Source of the DNA: Mediterraneibacter glycyrrhizinilyticus
GTDB lineage: Bacteria > Bacillota > Clostridia > Lachnospirales > Lachnospiraceae
Direction of reading: 5' to 3'
Length of the DNA: 64,000 nt
Assembly: GCF_016902345.1 (NCBI RefSeq)
Contig: NZ_JACJLR010000004.1
Coordinates: 87,854 to 151,853, forward strand
Shown: positions 55,016 to 63,922 of the stretch, piece after piece
Numbering within the stretch: the first letter of the stretch is position 1
Layout of the letters: each line of letters starts with the position of its first letter
Position numbers and translations under genes: made by a program
Notes under the pieces: generated by a model
Database searches by the model: none
Seen by the model: the letters and a program-made list of their open reading frames with translations, nothing else
Told to the model about the DNA's origin: nothing

Positions 55016-55924
55016 TCACTGCTCTGCAACATACTTGCACGCTGCCAGAGCTGCCACAGCTCCGTCTGCCGCTGCCGTAGTAAGCTGGCGGACTTCTTTT
55101 GTCCTGCAATCTCCTGCTGCAAAGATTCCCGGATGGGACGTCATGCAGTCCTCTGACGCCAGGATAAATCCCGAAGCGTCAAGTTTCACTGTCTCTGCGA
55201 ACTGTTCATTCTGCGGGATCTGCCCCACTGCAATGAACACGCCCGCCACATCAAGACGGATTTCTTCTCCTGTCTTCTTATTGTTCAGGATCACACCTTC
55301 CACCATAGTGTCTCCCGGGATCTCCTTCACTGTGGCACTCAAGACAAACTCTACATTCTCTTTTTCACGGAGACGCCTTACAATGCTCTCCTCTCCCCGG
55401 AATTCATCTCTGCGGTGTACGAGATAGACTTTCCTGCAGTAATCAGAGAGAAATTCCGCATCCTGAAGAGCCGTGCTGCCTCCGCCGATCACTGCCACAT
55501 CCCTGCCCCGGAAGAATGCACCGTCACAGGTGGCGCAGTATGATACGCCGGCTCCTGTCAGTTTTTCCTCTCCCGGCACACCCAGATGGCGGTGTGTCAC
55601 ACCGGTCGCCAGAATAATACTCCGGCAGGGATACTCTTTCCCGGTGGTCTCGATCACTTTGATCCCGTCTTCCTCCCGGATCCCGGTAACTTTCTCAACT
55701 ACAGTCTCCGTTCCCAGCTTCATCGCCTGGTCAAGAAGGTTCATGGAAAATTCGCTTCCGCTCACGCTGGCGATCCCCGGATAATTTTCCACGTTCGGGG
55801 AGGAGGTAATCTGTCCTCCAAAGTTTCCTCCTTCTATGATCACAGTCTTCTTTCCTGCTCTCTGCCCATAGATCGCGGCGGTCATTCCTGCTGTGCCGCC
55901 TCCTACGATTCCGATATCATACAT
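55016..55924 (-). CDS. trxB: Thioredoxin reductase
   Basis: The 302-residue flavoprotein has FAD motif GIVGGGTAGMTAAIYGQRAG, redox cysteines in SYCATCDGAFF, NAD(P) motif AVIGGGSTALQDAEFL and the C-terminal FAAGDCRTKEVRQLTTAAAD. It reduces thioredoxin or a thioredoxin-like domain, here plausibly the one fused to NrdD next door. AAGGAAGG precedes the ATG. Confidence 0.95.
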   Translation of the reverse strand: MYDIGIVGGGTAGMTAAIYGQRAGKKTVIIEGGNFGGQITSSPNVENYPGIASVSGSEFSMNLLDQAMKLGTETVVEKVTGIREEDGIKVIETTGKEYPCRSIILATGVTHRHLGVPGEEKLTGAGVSYCATCDGAFFRGRDVAVIGGGSTALQDAEFLSDYCRKVYLVHRRDEFRGEESIVRRLREKENVEFVLSATVKEIPGDTMVEGVILNNKKTGEEIRLDVAGVFIAVGQIPQNEQFAETVKLDASGFILASEDCMTSHPGIFAAGDCRTKEVRQLTTAAADGAVAALAACKYVAEQ

Positions 55925-55992
55925 ATATTCAGCCTTCCTTTTCTGTATTATTTTCTATCATATTTTCTGCATCGTCTGTCCTGCCCGGAAGT

Positions 55993-58386
55993 CTACCTCG
56001 CCTCCCGGGAGTGTCTGACATATGCTGAGATATTCGACGCATTTGCCAGTTTTCTGACCTCCCCGCCCTGCACGACGATCAGGGTCGGAGCCTGCATCAC
56101 TCCGTATTTCTGCACAAGTTCCATGTTTTCTTCCGCATCCACCACTTCAAATGGTATGTCCGCCTTTTCCAGCGAATCTGCCGCGATCCGGCAGTTCGGA
56201 CAGGTCTTTGTCGTAAACAGAAGGGTTCTGGTCCCGCCGCCGTCTGCCGGTCGTCCCTGCTCTGCCTGCCTCTCTATCTGTTCTTCCGCCGCTGCCGTCC
56301 TGGGACGCATATGAGAATTCGTGATGTCATAAACTTTTCTTTCTTTGAATTCCTGGGTCTTTCCGTCATTCCAGTTTTTCACCGGGCGGTAATATCCTGT
56401 GATCCTGCTGTAAACCTCAGTCTCATTTCCGCAATACGGACATTTGTACTGCTCTCCGGCCAGATAGCCGTGATCTTTGCAGATGGAATACGTCGGTGAC
56501 ATCGTATAATACGGCAGTTTGTAGTTCTCCGCGATCTTCCTCACGAGCGATGCGGCAGCTTTCCAGTCGGGAAGCTTCTCCCCCAGGAATGTATGGAACA
56601 CAGTTCCCGACGTATAGAGCGTCTGAAGTTCATCCTGGATATCCAGAGCCTCGAACACATCCTCTGTGTATCCCACCGGGAGATGGGAGCTGTTCGTATA
56701 GTAAGGCGTTCCGCTTTTCTCCGCCGCTGTGATGATGTCCGGGAACTGCTCCACATCGTGTTTCGCAAGGCGATATGTGGTAGACTCTGCCGGTGTTGCC
56801 TCAAGGTTGTACAGGTCGCCGTACATCTCCTGATAATCGGAAAGCCGCTCCCTCATATGATTCAGCACATTCTTTGTAAATTCCTGTGTCTCCTTATGGG
56901 TAAGGTCTTTTCTCAGCCATTTTGCATTCAGTCCGGCCTCGTTCATCCCGATCAGCCCGACAGTGGAGAAATGGTTGTTGAACGTTCCCAGATATCTTTT
57001 TGTATACGGATACAGACCTTCGTCAAGGAGTTTCGTGATCACCGTTCTCTTGATATGAAGAGAGCGTGCGGAGATATCCATCATCCGGTCCAGTCTCTTA
57101 TAGAATTCTTCCTCATTTTCAGAGAGATATGCGATTCTTGGCATATTGATAGTCACCACGCCGACGGAGCCCGTACTCTCTCCGCTTCCGAAGAATCCTC
57201 CGGATTTCTTACGAAGCTCCCGAAGATCCAGACGGAGCCGGCAGCACATGCTGCGCACATCGCTGGGCTGCATATCGCTGTTGATATAGTTTGAAAAATA
57301 CGGTGTCCCGTATTTTGCCGTCATCTCAAAGAGCAGCCGGTTATTCTCCGTATTCGACCAGTCAAAATCCTTCGTGATGGAATATGTGGGGATCGGGTAC
57401 TGGAAGCCTCTTCCCTCTGCGTCTCCCTCGATCATGGTCTCGATAAACGCCCGGTTGACCATGTCCATCTCTTTTTTGCAGTCACCATAGGTAAAATCCA
57501 TCTCTTTCCCGCCCACGATCGCCGGAAGGTCTTTCAGGTCATCCGGGACAGTCCAGTCCAGCGTAATATTTGAAAACGGCGCCTGAGTCCCCCAGCGGGA
57601 CGGGATGTTCACTCCGTAGATAAAGGACTCAATGCACTTTTTCACTTCCGGATAAGAAAGACCGTCTGTCCGGACAAAGGGCGCAAGGTAAGTATCAAAG
57701 GAAGAAAACGCCTGGGCGCCCGCCCACTCGTTCTGCATGATGCCGAGGAAATTCACCATCTGATTGCACAGCACACTCAGATGCTTCGCCGGCGCAGAGG
57801 TGATCCTCCCCGGAATCCCGCCCAGACCTTCCTGGATCAGCTGTTTTAAAGACCAGCCCGCACAGTACCCTGTGAGCATGGACAGATCATGGATGTGAAT
57901 ATCTGCATTTTTGTGCGCCTTCCCGATCTCATCGTCATAGATCTCGGACAGCCAGTAATTCGCTGTGATCGCTCCTGAGTTGCTCAGGATGAGCCCTCCC
58001 ACCGAGTAGGTGACCGTAGAGTTTTCTTTTACCCGCCAGTCAGTGACTTTCACATAACTGTCAACGATCTCTTTATAATCCAGCAGGGTGGAGTTCAGGT
58101 TCCGGATCTTCTCCCGCTGTTTTCTGTAAAGGATATACCCTTTCGCTACGTCGTCATAGCCTGCCTGGATCAGGACCGACTCCACACTGTCCTGGATATC
58201 TTCCACTGAGACCAGGCCGTCTTTTATCTTCGGCTCGAAAGCTGCCGTCACCTTCAGCGCCAGCATATCTATGATATCCTGGTTATAGTTCTTCTCCTGT
58301 GCCTCAAATGCCTTTCGGATCGCCTCGCTGATCTTTACAAGATTAAATTCTGCGATCTTTCCGTCCCTCTTTGCAACCTGATACAT
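55993..58386 (-). CDS. nrdD: Anaerobic ribonucleotide reductase NrdD with C-terminal thioredoxin domain
   Basis: The 797-residue protein starts with an ATP-cone (about 1-90, MYQVAKRDGKIAEFNLVKIS). The class III reductase core follows, with the zinc site SICKDHGY and CPYCG and the glycyl radical loop RITGYYRP (about 670-690). After an Ala/Glu-rich linker a thioredoxin-like domain (about 715-797) carries CPNC and a cis-proline region MQAPTLIV. NrdD makes deoxynucleotides without oxygen and needs NrdG. The fused domain may deliver electrons or control the enzyme; trxB follows by 68 bases. Confidence 0.95.
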   Translation of the reverse strand: MYQVAKRDGKIAEFNLVKISEAIRKAFEAQEKNYNQDIIDMLALKVTAAFEPKIKDGLVSVEDIQDSVESVLIQAGYDDVAKGYILYRKQREKIRNLNSTLLDYKEIVDSYVKVTDWRVKENSTVTYSVGGLILSNSGAITANYWLSEIYDDEIGKAHKNADIHIHDLSMLTGYCAGWSLKQLIQEGLGGIPGRITSAPAKHLSVLCNQMVNFLGIMQNEWAGAQAFSSFDTYLAPFVRTDGLSYPEVKKCIESFIYGVNIPSRWGTQAPFSNITLDWTVPDDLKDLPAIVGGKEMDFTYGDCKKEMDMVNRAFIETMIEGDAEGRGFQYPIPTYSITKDFDWSNTENNRLLFEMTAKYGTPYFSNYINSDMQPSDVRSMCCRLRLDLRELRKKSGGFFGSGESTGSVGVVTINMPRIAYLSENEEEFYKRLDRMMDISARSLHIKRTVITKLLDEGLYPYTKRYLGTFNNHFSTVGLIGMNEAGLNAKWLRKDLTHKETQEFTKNVLNHMRERLSDYQEMYGDLYNLEATPAESTTYRLAKHDVEQFPDIITAAEKSGTPYYTNSSHLPVGYTEDVFEALDIQDELQTLYTSGTVFHTFLGEKLPDWKAAASLVRKIAENYKLPYYTMSPTYSICKDHGYLAGEQYKCPYCGNETEVYSRITGYYRPVKNWNDGKTQEFKERKVYDITNSHMRPRTAAAEEQIERQAEQGRPADGGGTRTLLFTTKTCPNCRIAADSLEKADIPFEVVDAEENMELVQKYGVMQAPTLIVVQGGEVRKLANASNISAYVRHSREAR

Positions 58387-58516
58387 CTCCCGCAGCCCCT
58401 TTCTTTTTTCATATTTTCAATCGCTGTACCGCATTTATCATTTCTGTACTTCCGGTTTATGTCCGTTGTCCCGTTAATCTTCTTATCTGCTTTCCTTAAA
58501 CGGAACGTCTGAACCC

Positions 58517-58546
58517 ATTCTATCATCTGCAGATGATGCATGTCAA
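58517..58546 (-). promoter_or_regulatory. nrdD promoter with a palindrome in the spacer
   Basis: The minus strand has TTGACA (58541-58546), 18 bases and TAGAAT (58517-58522). The spacer holds the perfect 16-bp palindrome ATCATCTGCAGATGAT (58522-58537), a likely operator. It does not match the NrdR box. Confidence 0.6.
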
Positions 58547-58550
58547 TAAA

Positions 58551-58609
58551 AACACCAATATCTGGTATCTTGCTTCCGTTCAGATTCCAGATATTGGTGT
58601 TCTATATTT
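58551..58609 (-). terminator. Terminator of nrdG
   Basis: AACACCAATATCTGG (58551-58565) and CCAGATATTGGTGTT (58587-58601) form a perfect 15-bp stem with a 21-base loop; on the minus strand TTTTATTG follows. It insulates nrdG from the nrdD promoter. Confidence 0.8.
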
Positions 58610-58620
58610 CCCCCTGCTCT

Positions 58621-59316
58621 CTATTCGATCCCGCGCAGCTGCGCGTTCGGGACATATTTTTTTACGATCTCCAGCGCCTGTTCCATAATTTCGCGGGTGT
58701 ATCCCCGAAGCCCCGGCCGGATCAGATCTCCAGAATCCACGAATCCCTGGAGATAATAGTTCTCCGCCCCGCAGAGCCATCTCCCGATCTCCTCAAAATC
58801 CTCCCGCTTGTGGAACTCCCTGACTACGGTAGTGCGGAACTCATATGGAATCTGACCTTCCATCAGACACTTTATGCTCTTCTTTACATTTTCCAGGTCG
58901 TATTCGCCAAGTCCGATGGTCTGCGCATACTTTGCCGGAGAATTTTTGATATCCATGGCGACATAGTCTACCAGTCCTTTCTCTACAAGAGATTCCAGAC
59001 GGGCGGAACTGCTCCCGTTGGTATCCAGTTTGACAAGATACCCCATTGCCCTGATCTCCCTGATAAATGTCTCCAGACCCGGAGCAAGCAGTGGTTCTCC
59101 TCCCGTAATGCACACCCCGTCCAGCATGCCTCTGCGTTTCTTAAGAAACTTCAGCACATCCTGCTCCGGGATATCATTTTTCGGGTCAATGCGTGTCACC
59201 AGAGATGCATTGTGGCAGAACGGGCAGCGAAAATTGCAGCCTGCCAGAAAAACCGTACACGCCACCTTCCCCGGATAATCCAGAAGCGTCAGCTTCTGCA
59301 GTCCCTGAACATTCAT
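58621..59316 (-). CDS. nrdG: Anaerobic ribonucleotide reductase activase NrdG
   Basis: From the ATG at 59316 (MNVQGLQKLTLLDYPGKVAC, after AAAGGAG) the product has 231 residues. The radical-SAM cysteines are in CNFRCPFCHN, followed by CITGGEPLLAPG. It puts the glycyl radical on NrdD. It is upstream of nrdD on the same strand but separated by a terminator and a new promoter. Confidence 0.93.
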   Translation of the reverse strand: MNVQGLQKLTLLDYPGKVACTVFLAGCNFRCPFCHNASLVTRIDPKNDIPEQDVLKFLKKRRGMLDGVCITGGEPLLAPGLETFIREIRAMGYLVKLDTNGSSSARLESLVEKGLVDYVAMDIKNSPAKYAQTIGLGEYDLENVKKSIKCLMEGQIPYEFRTTVVREFHKREDFEEIGRWLCGAENYYLQGFVDSGDLIRPGLRGYTREIMEQALEIVKKYVPNAQLRGIE

Positions 59317-59356
59317 GGTTTCTCCTTTCAGAATATTCTGAAAACTCACTTCAATC

Positions 59357-59390
59357 GGTGCCGTGTACTTTTGCAAAAGTACACGGCACC
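59357..59390. repeat. Perfect 34-bp palindrome upstream of nrdG
   Basis: GGTGCCGTGTACTTTTG is followed directly by its exact reverse complement with no loop. It lies 41 bases upstream of the nrdG start and 20 after the proC stop. The T-run precedes it on the minus strand, so it is a poor terminator. Confidence 0.8.
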
Positions 59391-59409
59391 AGTTAAAAAA
59401 ATAACGATC

Positions 59410-60204
59410 TTACAGATTTCTCGATACATCCGCACAGGCTTTCATTGCCTCGATCACCGCACTGCGGAACCCTTCCTTCTCGAGGATCCGGACAGCCTCG
59501 ATGGTCGTCCCCGCCGGCGAGCACACCATGTCTTTGAGCTCTCCCGGATGTTTTCCTGTCTCGATCACCATTTTAGCACTTCCATAGACTGCCTGGGCTG
59601 CAAACGAATACGCCTGCGTCCGGGGCATTCCTTCTGCGACTGCCGCGTCAGCCATCGCCTCGATCAGCATGAACACATATGCCGGGGAACTTCCGCTGAC
59701 CGCCACCACAGCGTCGATCATGCGCTCCGGCACGATCTCAACTTTTCCAAAGGATCCGAGGATCTGAAGCACATATTTTTTTTCTTCCTCAGTGACATAC
59801 TGATTCGGGCATGCCGCAGTCATCCCCTCTCCGACCAGGGCCGGTGTATTTGGCATAGTACGCACGATCTTTACGGGTTTCCCGAACTGCTCTTCAAGCC
59901 ATGCAAGCGTCTTCCCCGGGGCCAGCGTAATGATGATCTGCTCCTCCCGGATGCAGTCCCGGATCCCGGCGATCGCCTCCTCATAAAACTGAGGTTTCAC
60001 CGACAGCACCAGCACTTCTGCCTTTTCTGCAGCCTCCCTGTTATCTGCCGTCACATGGATCCCGTGTTCCTTCTTCACACGCTCTCTTCCGGCTTCCGAG
60101 ATATCCGCTCCGATGATCTCATCCGGACTGATCAGTCCTTCCCTTATGATGCCTCCCATGATGGCTCCCGCCATATTTCCTGTTCCGATAAATCCAAGTT
60201 TCAT
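59410..60204 (-). CDS. proC: Pyrroline-5-carboxylate reductase
   Basis: From the ATG at 60204 (MKLGFIGTGNMAGAIMGGII) the product has 264 residues, with the Rossmann GxGxxG start, VLSVKPQFYEEA, VRTMPNTPALVGEG and the family end AVSGSSPAYVFMLIEAMADA. It makes proline. The longer frame adds 39 unrelated residues overlapping acyP. Confidence 0.96.
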   Translation of the reverse strand: MKLGFIGTGNMAGAIMGGIIREGLISPDEIIGADISEAGRERVKKEHGIHVTADNREAAEKAEVLVLSVKPQFYEEAIAGIRDCIREEQIIITLAPGKTLAWLEEQFGKPVKIVRTMPNTPALVGEGMTAACPNQYVTEEEKKYVLQILGSFGKVEIVPERMIDAVVAVSGSSPAYVFMLIEAMADAAVAEGMPRTQAYSFAAQAVYGSAKMVIETGKHPGELKDMVCSPAGTTIEAVRILEKEGFRSAVIEAMKACADVSRNL

Positions 60205-60259
60205 AATCTTTTGTCTCTCCTTTGTTTTTATAATTATTCTGAATCCCGTCGGCCTGATG

Positions 60260-60529
60260 TCACCGCACACGGAAGGAGTGTTCTTCCTCCAGCGGGATTT
60301 CTTTTGTATCCACCCAGTCAATGGTGATAAAACGATTCTGATTCAGCCCGACGAGCAGCTTATTGATGCGCGCCTCCCTTCCCTGGACTTCCATGGTGAC
60401 CGTCCCGTCATACTCATTTCTGACCCAGCCGGTCAGTTCAAGAGACTGAGCAAGATATTTCGCCGTATAGCGGAAACCGACTCCCTGAACCCTGCCATAG
60501 AATACGATATGTTTTCTGACATCTGACAT
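60260..60529 (-). CDS. acyP: Acylphosphatase
   Basis: From the ATG at 60529 (MSDVRKHIVFYGRVQGVGFR) the product has 89 residues, with the catalytic GRVQGVGFR and GWVRNEYDGTVTMEVQG. It hydrolyses acyl phosphates. It precedes proC and may share its transcript. Confidence 0.93.
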   Translation of the reverse strand: MSDVRKHIVFYGRVQGVGFRYTAKYLAQSLELTGWVRNEYDGTVTMEVQGREARINKLLVGLNQNRFITIDWVDTKEIPLEEEHSFRVR

Positions 60530-60704
60530 TGATATTTCCTCCGCCTTTGTATTCTTCTTTTTACCCCTGTCCATTATTGTAAACTGAACTTCTGATAAAA
60601 TCAATGAACACAGCCATCTTATCTATCACCCCACCCCAAAAGCGAGAGCCGGACAGTCAGTCACAGTTCCCTCTAACCGCCGTTTACTTTCATTTCCGAA
60701 TTCA

Positions 60705-60733
60705 TTGTAGATTTCTCCCTTGTATGCTATACT
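60705..60733 (+). promoter_or_regulatory. Promoter of the hydE-hydG cluster
   Basis: TTGTAG (60705-60710), 17 bases and extended -10 TGCTATACT (TATACT at 60728-60733). Confidence 0.7.
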
Positions 60734-60739
60734 GAACGA

Positions 60740-60934
60740 GGAATCACGTTCTGACTGCAAAGGCCCCCGCAAAAGGTCCGCCTGAGCAAAAAGGCGCATA
60801 GAATATCGAAAAAGATCTCAAAGAGGAGAATCTGTGCCTCTTTCTTCTGGTATGCCTGCGCTTTGAACGCGCAGATTTTTTATTTTATAAGAAGATGCAC
60901 ATTCCGAAAACAGACAGCTGTAAGGAGAAAATCT
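60740..60934 (+). promoter_or_regulatory. Structured leader with internal terminator before the TM1266-like gene
   Basis: The 195-base leader holds hairpin CGCCT/AGGCG (60779-60796), hairpin AAAGAGG/CCTCTTT (60820-60843) and a terminator CTGCGC/GCGCAG (60856-60874) followed by ATTTTTT. GCGCA at 60794-60798 could instead pair with TGCGC at 60857-60861 and break the terminator. This suggests attenuation. I recognise no known riboswitch. Confidence 0.6.
60856..60883 (+). terminator. Intrinsic terminator inside the hyd leader
   Basis: CTGCGC (60856-60861) and GCGCAG (60869-60874) form a GC-rich stem with a 7-base loop followed by ATTTTTTATTTT, upstream of the first gene. Confidence 0.75.
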
Positions 60935-61183
60935 ATGGAAACACGAATCGCCCTCATCGGCATCATTCTCGAGACCCGGGAATCCGTTGCCGAACTGAAT
61001 AACCTGCTCAGTGAATACGGGGATTATGTCATTGGCAGGATGGGGATCCCTTATCGGGAAAAGGGCATCCATGTCATCAGCGTTGCCATGGACGCCCCCA
61101 ACAATATCATCAGTGCTCTGTCCGGCAAACTGGGGATGCTGCCCGGAGTGAGCACAAAGACCATATACGGGAAAAACATATGA
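60935..61183 (+). CDS. TM1266-family putative iron-only hydrogenase regulator
   Basis: From the ATG at 60935 (METRIALIGIILETRESVAE, after AAGGAG) the product has 82 residues with YVIGRMGIPYREKGIHVISV and LSGKLGMLPGVSTKTIY, as in the small ACT-like TM1266 family next to hyd genes. Its regulatory role is proposed, not proven. It overlaps hydE as ATGA. Confidence 0.85.
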   Translation: METRIALIGIILETRESVAELNNLLSEYGDYVIGRMGIPYREKGIHVISVAMDAPNNIISALSGKLGMLPGVSTKTIYGKNI

Positions 61184-62283
61184 TGAGACACCATGTACAC
61201 CCAAAAGATCGCGGGCTGTCTGAAGCAGAAGGAAAGGCTCTCATCGACCGTCTGGAAGAGACCCGCAGCCTGAGCCGCGGGGAATGGACGGATCTGATCC
61301 GGGGCCGCACGCCCGCCCTGGCAGAGTATCTCTTCGGGCGGGCACGGAAGATCCGCGTCCGCCATTATGGAACGGAGGTCTATATCCGGGGACTGATCGA
61401 ATTCACAAACTACTGCCGGAACGACTGCTATTACTGCGGCATACGCAAAAGTAACAAAAACGCAGTCCGCTACCGGCTGACCAGAGATCAAATCCTCTCC
61501 TGCTGTGAAAAAGGATACCGGCTCGGATTCCGCACCTTTGTCCTTCAGGGTGGGGAGGACCGCTGGTTTACCGAGGACCGAATGACAGGGATCATCTCTG
61601 AGATCCGGCGCCGTTTCCCGGACTGCGCCATCACTCTTTCCATTGGAGAACTTTCCCGCGGGAGTTACCGGCGTTTCTTTGAGGCGGGAGCGGACCGGTA
61701 TCTGCTCCGCCACGAGACCTATGACGGAGTGCATTATGCCCGGCTCCATCCGGAAACGTTGAGCGCATCTCACCGCCAGAAATGCCTCTGGGACCTAAAA
61801 GAGATCGGTTACCAGGTGGGAACCGGCTTCATGGTCGGGTCCCCGTACCAGACCGCGGAAAATCTCGCAGATGACATGCTGTTTTTAAAAGAACTGAATC
61901 CCCAGATGGTCGGGATCGGACCGTTCATTCCGCACCACGATACTCCCTTTGCCCATATGCCTGCCGGAACGCTGGAACTCACCCTCTTTATGCTCGGCCT
62001 GATCCGGCTCATGCTGCCCAAGGTCCTTCTGCCCGCCACTACGGCGCTGGGCACCATCGCAGAGGACGGCAGAGAGCGGGGGATCCTCGCCGGAGCAAAT
62101 GTGGTCATGCCGAACCTTTCCCCCACTGAGGTGAGGGAGAATTATCTGCTGTATGACAACAAACTCTGCACCGGGGACGAGGCGGCAGAAAGCCTCAAAA
62201 GCCTGGATCAGCGTTTCCGCGCCATCGGTTATCACATCGCGATCTCCCGGGGTGACTCGCTGAACCAAGAAATCCCTGACTGA
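61180..62283 (+). CDS. hydE: [FeFe]-hydrogenase maturase HydE
   Basis: The 367-residue radical-SAM protein has the cluster motif NYCRNDCYYCGIRKSN (about 72-87) and LQGGEDRWFTEDRM. HydE acts on the HydG-derived Fe-CO-CN species on the way to the dithiolate bridge of the H-cluster. Start could be the first or second ATG of the adjoining pair. Confidence 0.95.
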   Translation: MMRHHVHPKDRGLSEAEGKALIDRLEETRSLSRGEWTDLIRGRTPALAEYLFGRARKIRVRHYGTEVYIRGLIEFTNYCRNDCYYCGIRKSNKNAVRYRLTRDQILSCCEKGYRLGFRTFVLQGGEDRWFTEDRMTGIISEIRRRFPDCAITLSIGELSRGSYRRFFEAGADRYLLRHETYDGVHYARLHPETLSASHRQKCLWDLKEIGYQVGTGFMVGSPYQTAENLADDMLFLKELNPQMVGIGPFIPHHDTPFAHMPAGTLELTLFMLGLIRLMLPKVLLPATTALGTIAEDGRERGILAGANVVMPNLSPTEVRENYLLYDNKLCTGDEAAESLKSLDQRFRAIGYHIAISRGDSLNQEIPD

Positions 62284-62380
62284 AACTAAGCCGGGACCGG
62301 ACACACAGATCAGAAACGAAAAGCAGAAAGCGGACGCCAAATCAGGAGTCCGGAAAATATATATAGGAGGAACCAATACC

Positions 62381-63802
62381 ATGTATGACGTAAATTCAAA
62401 ATGTGCTGACGATTTTATCAATCATGAGGAGATCCTTGAGACACTCGCCTACGCAGATGAAAACAAAGAAAATGTGGAGCTGATCGATACTATCATCGAG
62501 AAGGCAAAGAAAAGGAAAGGCCTGACCCACAGGGAAGCCTCTGTTCTCCTTGCCTGTCCTATCGAAGAAAAAAACCAGGAAATCTACAAACTTGCGGAGC
62601 AGATCAAAAAGGATTTCTACGGTAACCGTATCGTTATGTTCGCGCCTCTGTACCTGTCCAACTACTGCATCAACGGCTGCACCTACTGTCCTTATCATGC
62701 GAAAAACAAGCACATCCCAAGAAAGCAGCTCTCCCAGGATGAGATCCGCCGGGAGGTGATCGCCCTTCAGGACATGGGGCACAAACGGCTCGCTCTGGAA
62801 GCCGGGGAAGATCCGGTCCGCAATACCATGGACTACTATCTGGAGTCTATTAAGACCATTTACAGTATCAAGCATAAAAACGGAGCGATCCGCCGTGTGA
62901 ACATCAACATTGCGGCAACCACTGTGGATAACTATCGCCTCCTGAAAGAAGCCGGCATCGGAACATACATTCTCTTTCAGGAAACCTACCATAAAGAAAG
63001 TTATCTGGAGCTCCATCCCACCGGTCCAAAGCATGACTATAACTATCATACAGAGGCAATGGATCGTGCCATGGAGGGCGGTATCGATGACGTTGGTCTT
63101 GGAGTTCTGTTCGGTCTTGATAAATACCGCTACGAATTCGCCGGCCTGCTCATGCATGCTGAGCATCTGGAGGCAGCTTTCGGAGTCGGTCCCCACACCA
63201 TCAGCGTTCCACGGCTGAAACATGCGGATGATATCAACCCGGAGGAGTTCGACAACGGCATCGATGACGAGACCTTCTTAAAGATCATCGCCTGCATCCG
63301 CATCGCTGTCCCCTACACCGGCATGATCATCTCCACCCGGGAGAACAAGAGCTGCCGCGAACGCGCGCTGCACCTGGGCATCTCCCAGATCAGCGGCGGT
63401 TCCCGCACCAGCGTGGGCGGCTACTACGAACCGGAGCCGGAAGACGAGAGTTCCGAGCAGTTCGACGTCAGCGACAACCGCACCCTGGACGAAGTGGTTC
63501 GCTGGCTGATGGAGATGGACTACATCCCAAGCTTCTGCACCGCCTGCTACCGGGAAGGACGCACGGGCGACCGCTTTATGTCCCTGTGCAAGAGCGGTCA
63601 GATCCAGAACTGCTGCCATCCCAACGCGCTCATGACGCTGAAAGAGTATCTCATGGATTACGCTTCTCCGGAAACAAAAGCGATCGGAGATAAGCTGATC
63701 GACAAAGAAGTGCTCAACGTACCAAATGAAAAGGTACGAAATGTAGTCCTTGAAAATCTCCGCCTGATCGAACAGGACAACCGGAGAGATTTCCGGTTCT
63801 GA
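62381..63802 (+). CDS. hydG: [FeFe]-hydrogenase maturase HydG
   Basis: The 473-residue protein has the radical-SAM motif NYCINGCTYCPYHAKN (about 89-104) and the C-terminal second cluster region SFCTACYREGRTGDRFMSLC with CCHPNAL. HydG lyses tyrosine to give CO and cyanide for the H-cluster. AGGAGG precedes the ATG. It follows hydE by 97 bases. Confidence 0.96.
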   Translation: MYDVNSKCADDFINHEEILETLAYADENKENVELIDTIIEKAKKRKGLTHREASVLLACPIEEKNQEIYKLAEQIKKDFYGNRIVMFAPLYLSNYCINGCTYCPYHAKNKHIPRKQLSQDEIRREVIALQDMGHKRLALEAGEDPVRNTMDYYLESIKTIYSIKHKNGAIRRVNINIAATTVDNYRLLKEAGIGTYILFQETYHKESYLELHPTGPKHDYNYHTEAMDRAMEGGIDDVGLGVLFGLDKYRYEFAGLLMHAEHLEAAFGVGPHTISVPRLKHADDINPEEFDNGIDDETFLKIIACIRIAVPYTGMIISTRENKSCRERALHLGISQISGGSRTSVGGYYEPEPEDESSEQFDVSDNRTLDEVVRWLMEMDYIPSFCTACYREGRTGDRFMSLCKSGQIQNCCHPNALMTLKEYLMDYASPETKAIGDKLIDKEVLNVPNEKVRNVVLENLRLIEQDNRRDFRF

Positions 63803-63903
63803 TCCCGGTTTTATATTCCGGTTTGTGTTCCGTCCTGTATCTTGGTCCTGGCACGGACGGTCCTGCAGAGATCAGGCCCCATAAACAGACAAAAATGGGG
63901 CTG

Positions 63904-63922
63904 TCGGTTAATACCGATTTTT
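63904..63922 (+). terminator. Terminator of the hyd cluster
   Basis: TCGGT and ACCGA close the loop TAAT and five T follow. A weaker stem CCCCAT/ATGGGG lies just upstream (about 63877-63901). The last bases of the window hold another hairpin GGGCTT/AAGCCC but no gene. Confidence 0.7.

Noticed and set aside
59357..59390. Intrinsic terminator of proC
   Set aside because: No T-run follows the stem on the minus strand; it precedes it, so I list the element as a palindrome.
58540..60327. A 595-codon plus-strand frame opposite nrdG and proC
   Set aside because: Both minus-strand genes have complete family motifs and good starts; this long frame is a by-product of codon use.
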